Assembly: GCF_000686805.1 (NCBI RefSeq)
Contig: NZ_JMLP01000016.1
Coordinates: 116,082-180,081 of the forward strand
Direction of reading: 5' to 3'
Origin: Bacillus sp. UNC41MFS5
GTDB taxonomy: Bacteria; Bacillota; Bacilli; Bacillales_B; DSM-18226
DNA: 64,000 bases
Below, piece after piece: positions 17,497 through 27,284 of the stretch (position 1 is the stretch's first letter; each line of letters opens with the position of its first letter). Both the position numbers and the translations under genes were made by a program. Under the pieces are notes generated by a model. It saw only the letters and a list, made by a program, of their open reading frames with translations. It ran no database searches and was not told the origin of the DNA.

Positions 17497-17646
17497 TAGA
17501 GACCGTTACATAGCGGAATGTTTTTCAAACCTGAGATAAAGATTTCTCATATTAAAGAATTAACAAAGGTATAGAGAGTGGTTATGGAAAAGGTTTATCC
17601 CAAATTTTTCAATAAGAAATTATCCTTCATAGGAGGACAATGTATC

Positions 17647-18234
17647 ATGACAAATCAAACGACAGAATATACACTGATCGACTTTATTCGAGATATGACA
17701 TGGGTAATAGAGAGAAATGAGAGTGATGACGTTCAGGTGGCAGAGGCAGAGCGTTTACTCGGTGAGCTGCTTCGTACCACATCCTGGCTCTCTCCCGAAA
17801 AGCGCAAGCCCAGTTCGGAAGGTTATGCCCGCCATTCCCTATACTGCGATCCGCAGGGGCGTTTTGAGATAATTGCACTTGTCTGGAAGCCGGGGCAGAA
17901 AACTTCACTCCATGATCACGATGGGACTTGGGGAGCCGAAGGGGTTGTGGCTGGACAAATCAAGGTGACGAACTATCTTCGTGTGAATGAGATTTCAGAA
18001 AGTTTAGTGAAACTCAGGCAAACTGATACATTGATTATAAATCAGCAAATGACTGGCAAACTCCTGCCCCCAGCGGATTGTCACATCCTTGAAACGGAGG
18101 GCGATCGAACGGCGATAACCATCCATGTTTATGGAAAACAACTCCGTAAGTTTCGGGTATTTCAACCTTTACAACAAGAAGGTACTTTTTCAGCCCACGA
18201 TTCCTTTGTAGGGTATACCCCCGGGCCAATCTAA
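17647..18234 (+). CDS. cdoA: Cysteine dioxygenase family (cupin thiol dioxygenase)
   Basis: 195-aa non-heme iron thiol dioxygenase. The cupin iron ligands are His89 and His91 (SLHDHDGTWGAEGVV) and His160 (ITIHVYGK). Expected reaction: L-cysteine plus O2 to cysteine sulfinate; 3-mercaptopropionate is an alternative substrate in this family. ATG 17647 is used after AGGAGGACA. A second route for removing cysteine beside the lyases encoded upstream. Followed by a bulged hairpin terminator at 18314. Confidence 0.85.
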   Translation: MTNQTTEYTLIDFIRDMTWVIERNESDDVQVAEAERLLGELLRTTSWLSPEKRKPSSEGYARHSLYCDPQGRFEIIALVWKPGQKTSLHDHDGTWGAEGVVAGQIKVTNYLRVNEISESLVKLRQTDTLIINQQMTGKLLPPADCHILETEGDRTAITIHVYGKQLRKFRVFQPLQQEGTFSAHDSFVGYTPGPI

Positions 18235-18313
18235 GTTTATAAGGTGAGGCTATCCAGCAGGGGGATTTACTTATCGAGCTAATAAAAGAAAGCAGCATAA
18301 ATACGTATTAATA

Positions 18314-18352
18314 AATCCTATTAACTATATTAATGTTAATTAGGATTTTTCT
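18314..18352 (+). terminator. terminator after cysteine dioxygenase
   Basis: AATCCTATTAAC pairs with GTTAATTAGGATT with one bulge; TTTTTCTA follows. A/T-rich but positioned correctly. Confidence 0.6.
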
Positions 18353-18508
18353 ATTTGATTAGGCATGAAGAACCTTACCATAATTTCTAAACAAACTGGG
18401 GGTCAGGCAATTTGTATAGCACCTTCCTTCTGCTTCCATGGTTTGACAAAAGTGTAATTTACCACTAGTATCACAATTAATTCGAACTTCTTTATAGGAG
18501 AGATAAAG

Positions 18509-18949
18509 ATGAAAATTTATGTGGATGCGGATGCTTGTCCGGTAAAAGATATTATTATTGATGAAGGAAGGAATGCAGAAATTCCTGTTATCCTTGTTAC
18601 GAGCTTTTCTCATTTTTCTAATGCGGAACAACCATCAGGAGTGGAAATTATTTATGTTGATTCTGGAGCGGATGCTGCCGATTATCGGATAATGAAGTTA
18701 GCCGAATCAGGCGATATTATTGTAACACAAGATTATGGACTTGCATCGCTAGGTTTACCAAAAGGCTGTATCGTCCTTCACCATAAAGGGTTTAGGTATA
18801 CCAATGAAAACATTGATCAATTATTACAAACACGATACTTAAGTGCAATGGCTAGAAAAGGCGGAAAGCGGACAAAGGGACCAAAGCCGTTTACAGCAGA
18901 AGATCGGGAGCAATTTAGGAGACTTTTTAAACAAGCTATTTCTAGATAG
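18509..18949 (+). CDS. YaiI/YqxD family (DUF188) protein
   Basis: 146 aa, complete for the family. [31 protein letters not shown] and the Lys/Arg-rich [14 protein letters not shown] tail are signatures of YaiI/YqxD proteins, which have a PIN/NYN-like nuclease fold of unknown role. ATG 18509 after AGGAGAGATAAAG. Independent unit between the sulfur genes; no linkage to them is evident. Confidence 0.88.
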   Translation: MKIYVDADACPVKDIIIDEGRNAEIPVILVTSFSHFSNAEQPSGVEIIYVDSGADAADYRIMKLAESGDIIVTQDYGLASLGLPKGCIVLHHKGFRYTNENIDQLLQTRYLSAMARKGGKRTKGPKPFTAEDREQFRRLFKQAISR

Positions 18950-19234
18950 AAATAATTAGATACATCGTTTAGGAGCGTATTTTTTCTGTAAATCAGGAAT
19001 TTTTTTATATTTTTATAATCATTGCCCTTAAGTATCTATTAAAAAGTGTACATATTTATATATTTTTGCTAACTTTATTTTATAGGATTTGAAATATTTC
19101 TTTATATACAGTGCCAGCATTTTTACGTTTGGTAAATTCAATCGGAATTGGAAAGAAAATTGTGAAAAAATACACATCGAATTTTCCAAAAATAATGGTA
19201 AAATGTATATATTACTTTTGGAGGTTAAAGAACC

Positions 19235-20419
19235 ATGCGAAATACATTGGATAACACTCAGACTGACCAAAAAGACAAACAGGTTCCAACAGCATATTCA
19301 CGAACAAATCCGTTTCAAGCAAAAATTCTTAAAAACATTAATATAAATGGTGCAGGCTCTAGTAAAGAAACAAGGCATATTGAGTTATCATTAGAAGGAT
19401 CAGGCCTTTCTTATGTGCCAGGCGATGCCCTTGGTATTATCCCTTCAAATGATCCTGAACTTGTGGCTTACCTTCTTGACGAAATGCACTTTGATGAAGA
19501 AGCGCTTGTAACGATCAATAAGCAAGGTGAAACACTTCCGCTGAAGGAAGCGTTAACCACCTATTTTGAAATTACCTTACTATCAAAAAAGGTTTTACAG
19601 CAGGCAGCTGCCTTTACAGAAAATGAAGAGTTACAAAAACTCCTCCAGATTGAAAATGCAGCCCAAATGAAAGAATATTGCTATGGTCGAGATTTGCTTG
19701 ATATGTTACGTGAATTTGGTCCATGGAAAGCAACAGCTCAAGAATTCGTCTCTATCTTAAGAAAAATGACGCCACGCCTCTACTCGATTGCGAGCAGCAT
19801 TGCAGCGAATCCAGAGGAAGTTCATTTAACCATCGGTGCTGTGCGCTACAACGCTCATGGACGCGAGCGGAAAGGGGTTTGCTCTGTATTATGTGCGGAA
19901 CGTGTGAATGAAGGAGATACACTTCCCATCTTTATTCAAGCAAATAAACATTTCCATCTGCCAGAGTCAAATGATACTGATATTATTATGGTTGGCCCTG
20001 GGACAGGTATTGCACCATTCCGTTCCTTTATACAGGAACGTACAGTAAATAAAGGAACAGGCCGCTCATGGTTGTTTTTTGGAGACCAGCATGCTGCCTC
20101 TGATTTCCTTTATCAAGATGAGTTAGAACAATATCAGCAAGATGGGGTACTTTCTAAATTAGATACTGCCTTCTCCCGCGACGGAGCTCAAAAAGTCTAT
20201 GTTCAGCATAAAATGCAAGAACACAGTAAAGAACTATTCGAATGGCTGCAAAAAGGTGCTTATTTCTACGTGTGTGGAGATAAGGAATACATGGCGAAAG
20301 ACGTTCATGAAACACTTATTAACGTAATTGAAAAAGAAGGTTCCATGAGCCGCGATGAAGCAGAAGCGTATTTAAAAGATATGCAGAAGCAAGGGCATTA
20401 TCAGCGTGATGTGTATTAA
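19235..20419 (+). CDS. CysJ-like sulfite reductase flavoprotein lacking the flavodoxin domain
   Basis: 394 aa that match the C-terminal two-thirds of CysJ end to end. Visible: connecting domain and FAD site (RLYSIASS), NADPH-binding GPGTGIAPFRSFIQER, WLFFGDQH, FYVCGDKEYMAKDV, and the terminal YQRDVY. CysJ is about 600 aa; the N-terminal FMN flavodoxin domain (about 200 aa) is absent. The upstream 285 bp hold no remnant of it, and the gene has its own GGAGG site and ATG. So this is a free-standing FAD/NADPH reductase, not a recent truncation. A separate flavodoxin or ferredoxin may be its partner. No cysI lies beside it. Confidence 0.85.
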   Translation: MRNTLDNTQTDQKDKQVPTAYSRTNPFQAKILKNININGAGSSKETRHIELSLEGSGLSYVPGDALGIIPSNDPELVAYLLDEMHFDEEALVTINKQGETLPLKEALTTYFEITLLSKKVLQQAAAFTENEELQKLLQIENAAQMKEYCYGRDLLDMLREFGPWKATAQEFVSILRKMTPRLYSIASSIAANPEEVHLTIGAVRYNAHGRERKGVCSVLCAERVNEGDTLPIFIQANKHFHLPESNDTDIIMVGPGTGIAPFRSFIQERTVNKGTGRSWLFFGDQHAASDFLYQDELEQYQQDGVLSKLDTAFSRDGAQKVYVQHKMQEHSKELFEWLQKGAYFYVCGDKEYMAKDVHETLINVIEKEGSMSRDEAEAYLKDMQKQGHYQRDVY

Positions 20420-20549
20420 AAGGTAAGTATATATAATAAAAAAACTTCGTCCCGTGTTGGTAAAACGTTCCGTTTTGAGGTGCTTTTCTTAAAATACGTG
20501 ACGAATTGACAGTCGTATTGGCATCGTTATTGGTATATAAAAAAAGAAT

Positions 20550-20582
20550 CTCGCCATAGTAATAATTGGCGAGTTTCTTTAT
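20550..20582 (+). terminator. terminator in the gap after the CysJ-like gene
   Basis: CTCGCCA (20550-20556) pairs with TGGCGAG (20567-20573), 10-nt loop, then TTTCTTTA. It lies about 130 bp after the stop. Confidence 0.6.
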
Positions 20583-20670
20583 TAGGAATAAAAAAAATAA
20601 TATTTTTGAGATAAAACTCACTCCTTTTTAAATAAGATGACTTGTCCTTAATTGAGTAACCAGAAAAAGT

Positions 20671-20863
20671 AAAATAAGCGGATATTTTCCGTTTAAATGA
20701 AGAATGGAGCTCGTTTCGGGGTAAATAAGGGGAGGTTTTCCGTTTATTCAAAGCAAAATCTCCCATTTTTGAACATTTCGAGTAAATAGGCGGAATCTCT
20801 CCGTCTATTTAAGCTTTTTTTTATAATAATTACCAATTAAGCGGAATTATTCCGTCTATTTAT
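20671..20863. repeat. Four-unit hairpin repeat array (AATARGCGGA-N-TCCGTYTATT)
   Basis: Four imperfect palindromes of 27-31 nt at about 20671, 20722, 20782 and 20835, period 51-60 bp. Each reads AAATAAGCGGA...TCCGTTTATT or a variant and can fold into a short hairpin. They fill part of a 1-kb gene-free gap (20420-21426). The rest of that gap holds the 20550 terminator, a promoter at 21117 and a hairpin at 21268. Bacillaceae genomes carry such intergenic palindromic families; which one this is cannot be stated. Confidence 0.65.
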
Positions 20864-21116
20864 CAGCTCGGGTGCTTTACCTGATCCACCAACCGATAAG
20901 TGCGGACCCTCTAATCCTAGATGCGGGAATTAGCAGCTTTTTATCGACCAGCTTATAAAAATCGGTAAAAATTGGAACTTAAAACGGCACTGCAAAGGAC
21001 AGAAGTTTTTTTTTACTATGTAAGGATTTAAGTGAACCTGGGTCTTCTAAAGGCTTTCCAATAACCAAATGCGAATTTAGGTCATTTGTCTGAATGATTA
21101 GTTTTTTGTAATAGTA

Positions 21117-21145
21117 TTGACAGTTTTTCAACATAATTATAGAAT
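21117..21145 (+). promoter_or_regulatory. SigA promoter of kbl-tdh
   Basis: TTGACA (21117-21122), 17-bp spacer, TAGAAT (21140-21145). It would give a leader of about 275 nt before kbl. Confidence 0.65.
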
Positions 21146-21267
21146 AACACTGAAATATATGAATCTATTTTTTTAATACGCTTGAGAGAATGATCAACTA
21201 AAACAGCTTATTATCACACTTCCAATTCCATAACATCACGCGTTCAAAAGCAGTATTGAAAATTTTC

Positions 21268-21309
21268 GGGAGTAATTATTTATCGAGAGATAATTGCTTT
21301 TTTTTTGGT
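21268..21309 (+). terminator. leader terminator/attenuator before kbl
   Basis: GTAATTAT pairs with ATAATTGC (one G-T wobble) across TTATCGAGAG, followed by nine T. It lies between the promoter at 21117 and the kbl start, so it would interrupt the kbl leader. No T-box or known riboswitch motif is recognised. Confidence 0.5.
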
Positions 21310-21426
21310 AGTTATTTGAAATCGCTTTCAGGTTGGTTGATTTTATAATAATTTTCCCGATGAAAAAACACGAGTAGATGTTATGTGAAGAACCCTGAGT
21401 GAGGTATTTTAAAAGGAGGAATTATT

Positions 21427-22617
21427 TTGGCGAAAAATGTTTTAAAGGACTTCTTAACACCCCAACTGAACGAGTTGAGGGATAACGGCCTTTACAATGT
21501 CATTGATACTGTAGAAGGACCCAACGGCCCTATAGTTACCATCAATGGTAAATCACTAATCAATATGTCATCCAATAACTATCTTGGCCTTGCCAATAAT
21601 GAAAGAATGAAGCAAAAAGCGCATGAAGCAATCGAAAAGTATGGGTTGGGAGCAGGTGCGGTCCGCACAATCAATGGTACATTGACCATTCATAATGAAT
21701 TAGAGAAAACAATTGCGAAGTTCAAACATACCGAAGCCGCAATTGCCTTCCAATCCGGTTTCAATTGTAACATGGGTGCCATTTCAGCCCTTATGACTAA
21801 GAAGGATGCCATTCTCTCGGATGAATTAAACCATGCATCGATCATTGATGGATGCAGATTATCAGGGGCGAAAATTATTCGCGTCAAACACCAGGACATG
21901 GACGATTTGCGCCGGGTTGCAAAAGAAACAATCGAAAGCGGTTTATACGAAAAAGTCATGTACATTACGGACGGAGTTTTCTCAATGGACGGTGATGTAG
22001 CGAAGCTTCCGGAAATTGTTGAAATTGCTGAAGAGTTTGGGTTAATCACCTATGTAGATGATGCTCATGGCTCAGGTGTAATGGGTAACGGTGCTGGTAC
22101 AGTCAAGCATTTTGGCCTCTCAGACCGCATTGATCTGCAAATTGGGACCCTTTCAAAAGCGATTGGCGTCGTAGGCGGATATGTAGCAGGGACAGAGCAA
22201 TTGATTGACTGGCTGAAAGTCCGGGCACGTCCGTTCCTGTTTTCAACCTCATTGACACCAGGGGATGCTGCCGGTTGTATTGAAGCAATCAATATCATGA
22301 CTGAATCGACAGAAAAAGTTGAAAAGCTTTGGGAAAACGGAAGATATCTAAAAGAAGGCTTAAAGAAACTTGGTTTCGATATTGGCCATTCCGAAACACC
22401 AATTACTCCATGCATTATCGGAAAAGAAGATCTTACCCAATTATTTTCTCGCAGGCTGATGGAAGAAGGCGTGTATGCAAAGTCGATTACCTTCCCAACG
22501 GTTCCTAGAGGTACAGGCAGGGTTAGAAATATGCCAACTGCTGCGCATACCAAGGAAATGCTCGATGAAGTTCTGGCGGTTTATGGAAAAGTTGGCAAAG
22601 AGTTGTCTATTATCTAA
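21427..22617 (+). CDS. kbl: Glycine C-acetyltransferase (2-amino-3-ketobutyrate CoA ligase)
   Basis: 396-aa alpha-oxoamine synthase family enzyme. [11 protein letters not shown] and [16 protein letters not shown] with PLP Lys244 are present, and the N-terminal [17 protein letters not shown] is typical of Kbl. It splits 2-amino-3-oxobutyrate with CoA into glycine and acetyl-CoA. TTG start at 21427 after AAAAGGAGGAA. It forms an operon with tdh 81 bp downstream; together they degrade threonine. Confidence 0.93.
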   Translation: MAKNVLKDFLTPQLNELRDNGLYNVIDTVEGPNGPIVTINGKSLINMSSNNYLGLANNERMKQKAHEAIEKYGLGAGAVRTINGTLTIHNELEKTIAKFKHTEAAIAFQSGFNCNMGAISALMTKKDAILSDELNHASIIDGCRLSGAKIIRVKHQDMDDLRRVAKETIESGLYEKVMYITDGVFSMDGDVAKLPEIVEIAEEFGLITYVDDAHGSGVMGNGAGTVKHFGLSDRIDLQIGTLSKAIGVVGGYVAGTEQLIDWLKVRARPFLFSTSLTPGDAAGCIEAINIMTESTEKVEKLWENGRYLKEGLKKLGFDIGHSETPITPCIIGKEDLTQLFSRRLMEEGVYAKSITFPTVPRGTGRVRNMPTAAHTKEMLDEVLAVYGKVGKELSII

Positions 22618-22698
22618 TCGTTTAAAATTTTATAAAATATAACAGAATACTTGTATCAGTTGAAAAATGATAGAAGAAACCTTAGGAGGTAACGTCAT

Positions 22699-23679
22699 AT
22701 GAAAAAAATTCTTATTACTGGCAGTCTAGGCCAAATCGGTTCTGAATTGACTCACCGTCTCAGGGAAGTGTACGGAACAGAAAACGTTGTTGCAACAGAT
22801 ATTCGCAAGATTGAAGGCAATCCAGTCATCGAAGGAGGTATATTTGAAATCCTTGATGTGATGGATCACGAAGCAATGCTAGGGCTTTGCAAAAAATATG
22901 AAGTTGACACCCTCATGCATCTTGCGGCCCTGCTGTCGGCAGTAGGAGAAACAAAACCAAAATTCGCATGGGACCTGAATATGGGCGGTCTTATGAACGC
23001 ACTTGAAGTTTCCCGTGAATTAAACCTAAAACTCTTTATACCGAGCTCCATCGCTGCTTTCGGACCGGAAACACCGGCAGATATGACACCTCAGGATACG
23101 GTTCAAAGGCCTACCACTATGTACGGTGTTACCAAGGTAGCCGGAGAATTGCTCTGCGACTACTATTTCACTAAGTTCGGTGTAGACGTACGCGGAGTAA
23201 GGTTCCCTGGTCTGATTTCGTACAAGACTCTTCCTGGTGGCGGAACAACCGATTATGCAGTTGATATTTACTACGAAGCCCTTAAAAACAAGAAATATAC
23301 ATCTTTCATTGGCAAAGGAACCTATATGGATATGATGTATATGCCAGATGCCATCGAAGCAATCATTCAATTGATGGAGGCTGACCCTTCACGATTGAAG
23401 CACCGCAATGCATTTAACATCACTGCGATGAGCTTTGAGCCGGAACAAATTGCTGCATCCATTAGGAAATTCATTCCTGAATTTGAAATCTCATATGATG
23501 TTGATTCTGTACGACAAGGTATCGCAAACTCATGGCCAAATAGCATCGATGCCTCTGCCGCACGTGAAGAATGGGATTTCAATCCGCAATACGACCTGGA
23601 TCGTATGACAAAAGATATGCTGGAAAATTTATCAGAGAAATTAGGCATTCCTTTTAGGGAACTTGCATTAGCCCTTTAA
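22699..23679 (+). CDS. tdh: L-threonine 3-dehydrogenase, short-chain (NAD epimerase-like) type
   Basis: 326-aa extended SDR. Rossmann motif ITGSLGQIGSELT, catalytic YGVTK (Y-x3-K), and GGGTTDYAVDIYYEAL, characteristic of the epimerase-like TDH. It oxidises L-threonine to 2-amino-3-ketobutyrate with NAD+, the substrate of Kbl encoded just upstream. A permease and serine dehydratase follow, giving a threonine/serine/glycine utilisation block. Confidence 0.92.
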   Translation: MKKILITGSLGQIGSELTHRLREVYGTENVVATDIRKIEGNPVIEGGIFEILDVMDHEAMLGLCKKYEVDTLMHLAALLSAVGETKPKFAWDLNMGGLMNALEVSRELNLKLFIPSSIAAFGPETPADMTPQDTVQRPTTMYGVTKVAGELLCDYYFTKFGVDVRGVRFPGLISYKTLPGGGTTDYAVDIYYEALKNKKYTSFIGKGTYMDMMYMPDAIEAIIQLMEADPSRLKHRNAFNITAMSFEPEQIAASIRKFIPEFEISYDVDSVRQGIANSWPNSIDASAAREEWDFNPQYDLDRMTKDMLENLSEKLGIPFRELALAL

Positions 23680-23881
23680 TTTCTGAAAACTAGATAGAGG
23701 GAATAGAATAAACTTCCCTCTACAAAACTATTATAATCTATCCTTCGAAAAAAGACAATTGTATTTTTCGGGTGGACTACTTCCTGGGGATTATGTTATC
23801 TTAAAATAACAAAATATGAACAAAGGGTTATATGAATCTTGCTTGAATTTTGACAATAAGCAGTACAAGGGAGGAAACGAA

Positions 23882-25279
23882 ATGGCAAACAAGGAATTGA
23901 GTAGGGGCTTAAGTTCACGTCATATTCAAATGATTGCTTTAGGCGGTACGATTGGTGTAGGTCTATTTATGGGATCTTCCAGCACAATAGGCTGGACGGG
24001 TCCATCCGTAATGCTCGCTTATGGAATTACAGGAATTTTTCTATATTTGATTATGCGCGCCATGGGCGAAATGCTCTATTTGGAACCGAGTACAGGTTCA
24101 TTTGCAACATTTGGATATAAGTATATCCACCCAATAGCTGGATATATGACTGCCTGGAGCAACTGGTTTCAGTGGGTAGTTGTCGGCATGGCGGAAGTTA
24201 TCGCGATCGGCACATATATGCAGTATTGGTTTCCAGATCTTCCTGCGTGGATCCCAGGACTTATCGCAATGGTTATCCTTGGGGCAGCAAACTTTATTTC
24301 TGTTAAATCATTTGGTGAATTCGAATTTTGGTTTGCATTGATTAAAGTAGTTACGATTGTATTGATGATTGTTGCAGGTTTCGGCCTGATTTTCTTCGGC
24401 CTTGGTAACGGAGGAGAAGCGACCGGCCTATCAAACCTCTGGAAAAATGGCGGCTTCTTTACTGGCGGTCTTAAAGGATTCCTCTTTGCCCTATCACTAG
24501 TTGTTGGCGCGTATCAAGGTGTTGAACTTATCGGTATTACCGCTGGTGAAGCGAAAGATCCTCAGAAAACAATAAGGAATGCGATTCAAAGTACGATTTG
24601 GCGTATCCTCGTTTTCTATATTGGTGCCATCTTTGTTATTGTCACAGTTTATCCTTGGGATCAATTGTCTTCGATTGGAAGCCCGTTCGTTGCAACTTTT
24701 GCAAAAATCGGTATTACAGCTGCAGCTGGAATCATTAACTTTGTTGTTATCACTGCTGCGATGTCTGGCTGTAACAGCGGTATCTACAGCGCAGGGCGCA
24801 TGCTTTATACTCTTGGAGTCAATGGACAAGCTCCAAAAGCGTTTGCGAAGGTTTCGAGTAACGGAGTGCCTTTATTCGGTACAATTGGCGTATTGATCGG
24901 CCTTGGCGTTGGCGTTGTGTTAAGTTATATTGCACCAGAAAAACTGTTTGTGTATGTCTATGCTTCAAGTGTTCTTCCAGGGATGGTTCCTTGGTTTGTC
25001 ATCTTGATCAGCCAAATCAAGTTCAGAAAGGTTCATGCTGATAAAATGGCCAGCCATCCATTCAAAATGCCTTTTGCTCCTGTCACTAACTATGTGACTA
25101 TTGCCTATCTGACAGCGGTGCTTGTAGGTATGTGGTTTAACGAAGACACTCGTATTTCACTAATTGCGGGAATCGTCTTCCTGGCTATTGTGGTCATCAG
25201 CTTTTATGCTTTTGGAATCAACAAGCGTGTGCCTACAGAACTTCAAACAGAAGATCTGACTGATAAGAAAGCGATTTAA
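23882..25279 (+). CDS. APC family amino-acid permease
   Basis: 465-aa 12-TM transporter, AAT group (AapA/CycA/YtnA-like). [55 protein letters not shown] 23882 after AAGGGAGG. Between threonine degradation and serine dehydratase genes, so uptake of threonine, serine, glycine or alanine is likely, but the substrate is inferred only. Confidence 0.85.
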   Translation: MANKELSRGLSSRHIQMIALGGTIGVGLFMGSSSTIGWTGPSVMLAYGITGIFLYLIMRAMGEMLYLEPSTGSFATFGYKYIHPIAGYMTAWSNWFQWVVVGMAEVIAIGTYMQYWFPDLPAWIPGLIAMVILGAANFISVKSFGEFEFWFALIKVVTIVLMIVAGFGLIFFGLGNGGEATGLSNLWKNGGFFTGGLKGFLFALSLVVGAYQGVELIGITAGEAKDPQKTIRNAIQSTIWRILVFYIGAIFVIVTVYPWDQLSSIGSPFVATFAKIGITAAAGIINFVVITAAMSGCNSGIYSAGRMLYTLGVNGQAPKAFAKVSSNGVPLFGTIGVLIGLGVGVVLSYIAPEKLFVYVYASSVLPGMVPWFVILISQIKFRKVHADKMASHPFKMPFAPVTNYVTIAYLTAVLVGMWFNEDTRISLIAGIVFLAIVVISFYAFGINKRVPTELQTEDLTDKKAI

Positions 25280-25292
25280 ACTTTAATAGCAG

Positions 25293-25330
25293 AATAGGGA
25301 CAGTTTTTATAACTTGTCCCTATTTTTCTT
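25293..25330 (+). terminator. terminator after amino-acid permease
   Basis: AATAGGGACA pairs with TGTCCCTATT (25293-25302 / 25315-25324), 12-nt loop, followed by TTTTCTT. Confidence 0.8.
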
Positions 25331-25392
25331 GAAGACTGGTTGCAAATGGAACATTAATGTAAACGTCATCATTATAGGAACAGGTGAAAACA

Positions 25393-26052
25393 ATGAAATA
25401 TCGATCAACATTTGAAATCATTGGTCCGATTATGATTGGACCTTCCAGTTCACATACTGCTGGTGCCGTCCGGATTGGGCGAGTTGCCAGAACCCTGTTC
25501 GAGAGCGAGCCGAAGAGGGCCGTCCTCTCGCTTTACGGCTCATTTGCAAAAACGTATAAAGGACATGGAACAGACTTAGCTCTTGTTGCAGGATTATTGG
25601 ATTTTGATACGTTCGACGAGCGGATCCCCGAGGCCTTGGAAATAGCAAAACAATTGGGTATGGAGGTCATCTTTCAAGAGGAAGAAGCCATCACAGAACA
25701 TCCAAACACAGTAAAGATTAATCTATTTGCGGAAGATAAGGAGATGGAGATCATTGGCATCTCCATCGGCGGAGGAGCCATCGAAATAACAGAAATCAAC
25801 TCCTTCAAACTAAAACTATCAGGTGACCCAGCTATACTCGTCATTCATAATGACCGTTTTGGAGTAATCAGCTCGGTAACTAGCATTTTTTCGCAAAATA
25901 AAATAAACATCGGTCATATGGAAGTGGCTAGGAAAGATAAAGGCGACATGGCCATCATGGTCATTGAATCCGATGAAAAGATAAATAACCAGTTGGTAAG
26001 CGATTTGCAAAAGCTGGACAACGTTATAAGTGTCATCCGTATGGTCGAATAA
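25393..26052 (+). CDS. sdaAB: L-serine dehydratase, beta subunit
   Basis: 219 aa. FEIIGPIMIGPSSSHTAGAVRIG is the SDH beta signature; the C-terminal about 70 residues form an ACT domain (ILVIHNDRFGVISSVTSIFSQN). Works with the alpha subunit encoded next. ATG 25393 is preferred to the GTG at 25384, which is part of the ribosome site. Reaction: L-serine to pyruvate and ammonia, with an iron-sulfur cluster on the alpha subunit. Confidence 0.93.
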   Translation: MKYRSTFEIIGPIMIGPSSSHTAGAVRIGRVARTLFESEPKRAVLSLYGSFAKTYKGHGTDLALVAGLLDFDTFDERIPEALEIAKQLGMEVIFQEEEAITEHPNTVKINLFAEDKEMEIIGISIGGGAIEITEINSFKLKLSGDPAILVIHNDRFGVISSVTSIFSQNKINIGHMEVARKDKGDMAIMVIESDEKINNQLVSDLQKLDNVISVIRMVE

Positions 26053-26106
26053 AAGGTGTTTTCGGGCACTAAACATAAATGATTAGTAGATTCAGGGGGA
26101 AATGCT

Positions 26107-27006
26107 ATGTTTCGTAATGTAGCTGAACTTGTTTCGCTGGCGGAACAACATCAGGTTAAAATAGCTGAAATCATGATCAGGCAGGAAGTGGAAGTTTCTG
26201 GCCTTTCCCGTGAAGAAGTGCTTGCCAAAATGGATCAGAACCTGACCGTAATGGAACGGGCGATCGAACGGGGATTAAATGGAGTAAAATCACGCACGGG
26301 ACTCACAGGTGGAGATGCAGTATTGCTGCAAAACTATATTCAAAGCGGTAAATCTCTTACCGGCACATTGCTGTTAGATGCGGTGAGCAAGGCGGTTGCC
26401 ACAAATGAAGTCAATGCAGCAATGGGCATCATTTGTGCCACGCCAACTGCCGGTTCGGCTGGAGTTGTCCCGGGTACATTATTTGCGGTAAAGGATAAAC
26501 TTAATCCAACTAGGCAGGAAATGATTGAATTTTTATTTACGGCAGGGGCGTTTGGATTTGTCGTTGCAAACAATGCATCCATTTCAGGGGCAGCCGGCGG
26601 TTGCCAGGCAGAGGTTGGTTCGGCTTCAGGTATGGCAGCGGCCGCGATTGTTGAAATGGCTGGCGGATCGCCTAAGCAATCAGCAGAAGCGATGGCCATT
26701 ACCTTAAAAAATATGCTGGGCCTTGTTTGTGACCCGGTTGCTGGCCTCGTTGAAGTGCCTTGCGTGAAACGGAATGCAATGGGTGCATCCAATGCTTTGA
26801 CAGCAGCCGATATGGCCCTTGCTGGGATAACCAGCAGGATTCCATGTGACGAAGTCATTGGAGCCATGTATGCGATTGGACAATCAATGCCTTCTGCGTT
26901 AAGGGAAACAGCCGAAGGCGGATTGGCGGCTACCCCGACTGGACGGAGACTAGAAGCGGAAATCTTTGGCCAGCCGAGAGAAAAACTGATAGATTATTTA
27001 GTATAA
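26107..27006 (+). CDS. sdaAA: L-serine dehydratase, alpha subunit (Fe-S)
   Basis: 299 aa. CATPTAGSAGVVPG, GAAGGCQAEVGSASGMAAAA and CDPVAGLVEVPCVKRN hold the conserved cysteines that bind the [4Fe-4S] cluster. Starts 54 bp after the beta subunit, ribosome site GGGGGAAATGCT. Followed by a strong terminator at 27015. Confidence 0.94.
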   Translation: MFRNVAELVSLAEQHQVKIAEIMIRQEVEVSGLSREEVLAKMDQNLTVMERAIERGLNGVKSRTGLTGGDAVLLQNYIQSGKSLTGTLLLDAVSKAVATNEVNAAMGIICATPTAGSAGVVPGTLFAVKDKLNPTRQEMIEFLFTAGAFGFVVANNASISGAAGGCQAEVGSASGMAAAAIVEMAGGSPKQSAEAMAITLKNMLGLVCDPVAGLVEVPCVKRNAMGASNALTAADMALAGITSRIPCDEVIGAMYAIGQSMPSALRETAEGGLAATPTGRRLEAEIFGQPREKLIDYLV

Positions 27007-27014
27007 CTACTTCA

Positions 27015-27047
27015 AAAAGCTGCCGGATATTCCTGGCAGCTTTTTTT
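27015..27047 (+). terminator. terminator after sdaAA
   Basis: AAAAGCTGCC (27015-27024) pairs with GGCAGCTTTT (27035-27044), 10-nt loop, T run continuing to 27047. Confidence 0.88.
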
Positions 27048-27284
27048 ATACGTATCTATGAGGGGATAGGGGAAATAGAGTTATGTCCATTTTATTGTGT
27101 ATAGTGTCAACAATGTTTTTGTTTGTTCCAAATGTTGGTTTGTGATGCGATTTATTACCAATTATTCTACATTTACTCATTCGCTATCCCTTATGTATGA
27201 TAGAAAAATAAGCTAGTAGTTTTCCCATAAGGAAATAGATTGCTAGAATACATAATTTTATATCAGATTTAAGGGAGAGAGACT

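Noticed and set aside
19089..19346. 85-codon frame as a remnant of the missing CysJ flavodoxin domain
   Set aside because: No flavodoxin motif is visible and it overlaps the real gene in another frame.
20525..20541. TTGGCATCGTTATTGG resembling a -24/-12 promoter
   Set aside because: The -12 element has GG instead of GC and no gene follows for 900 bp.
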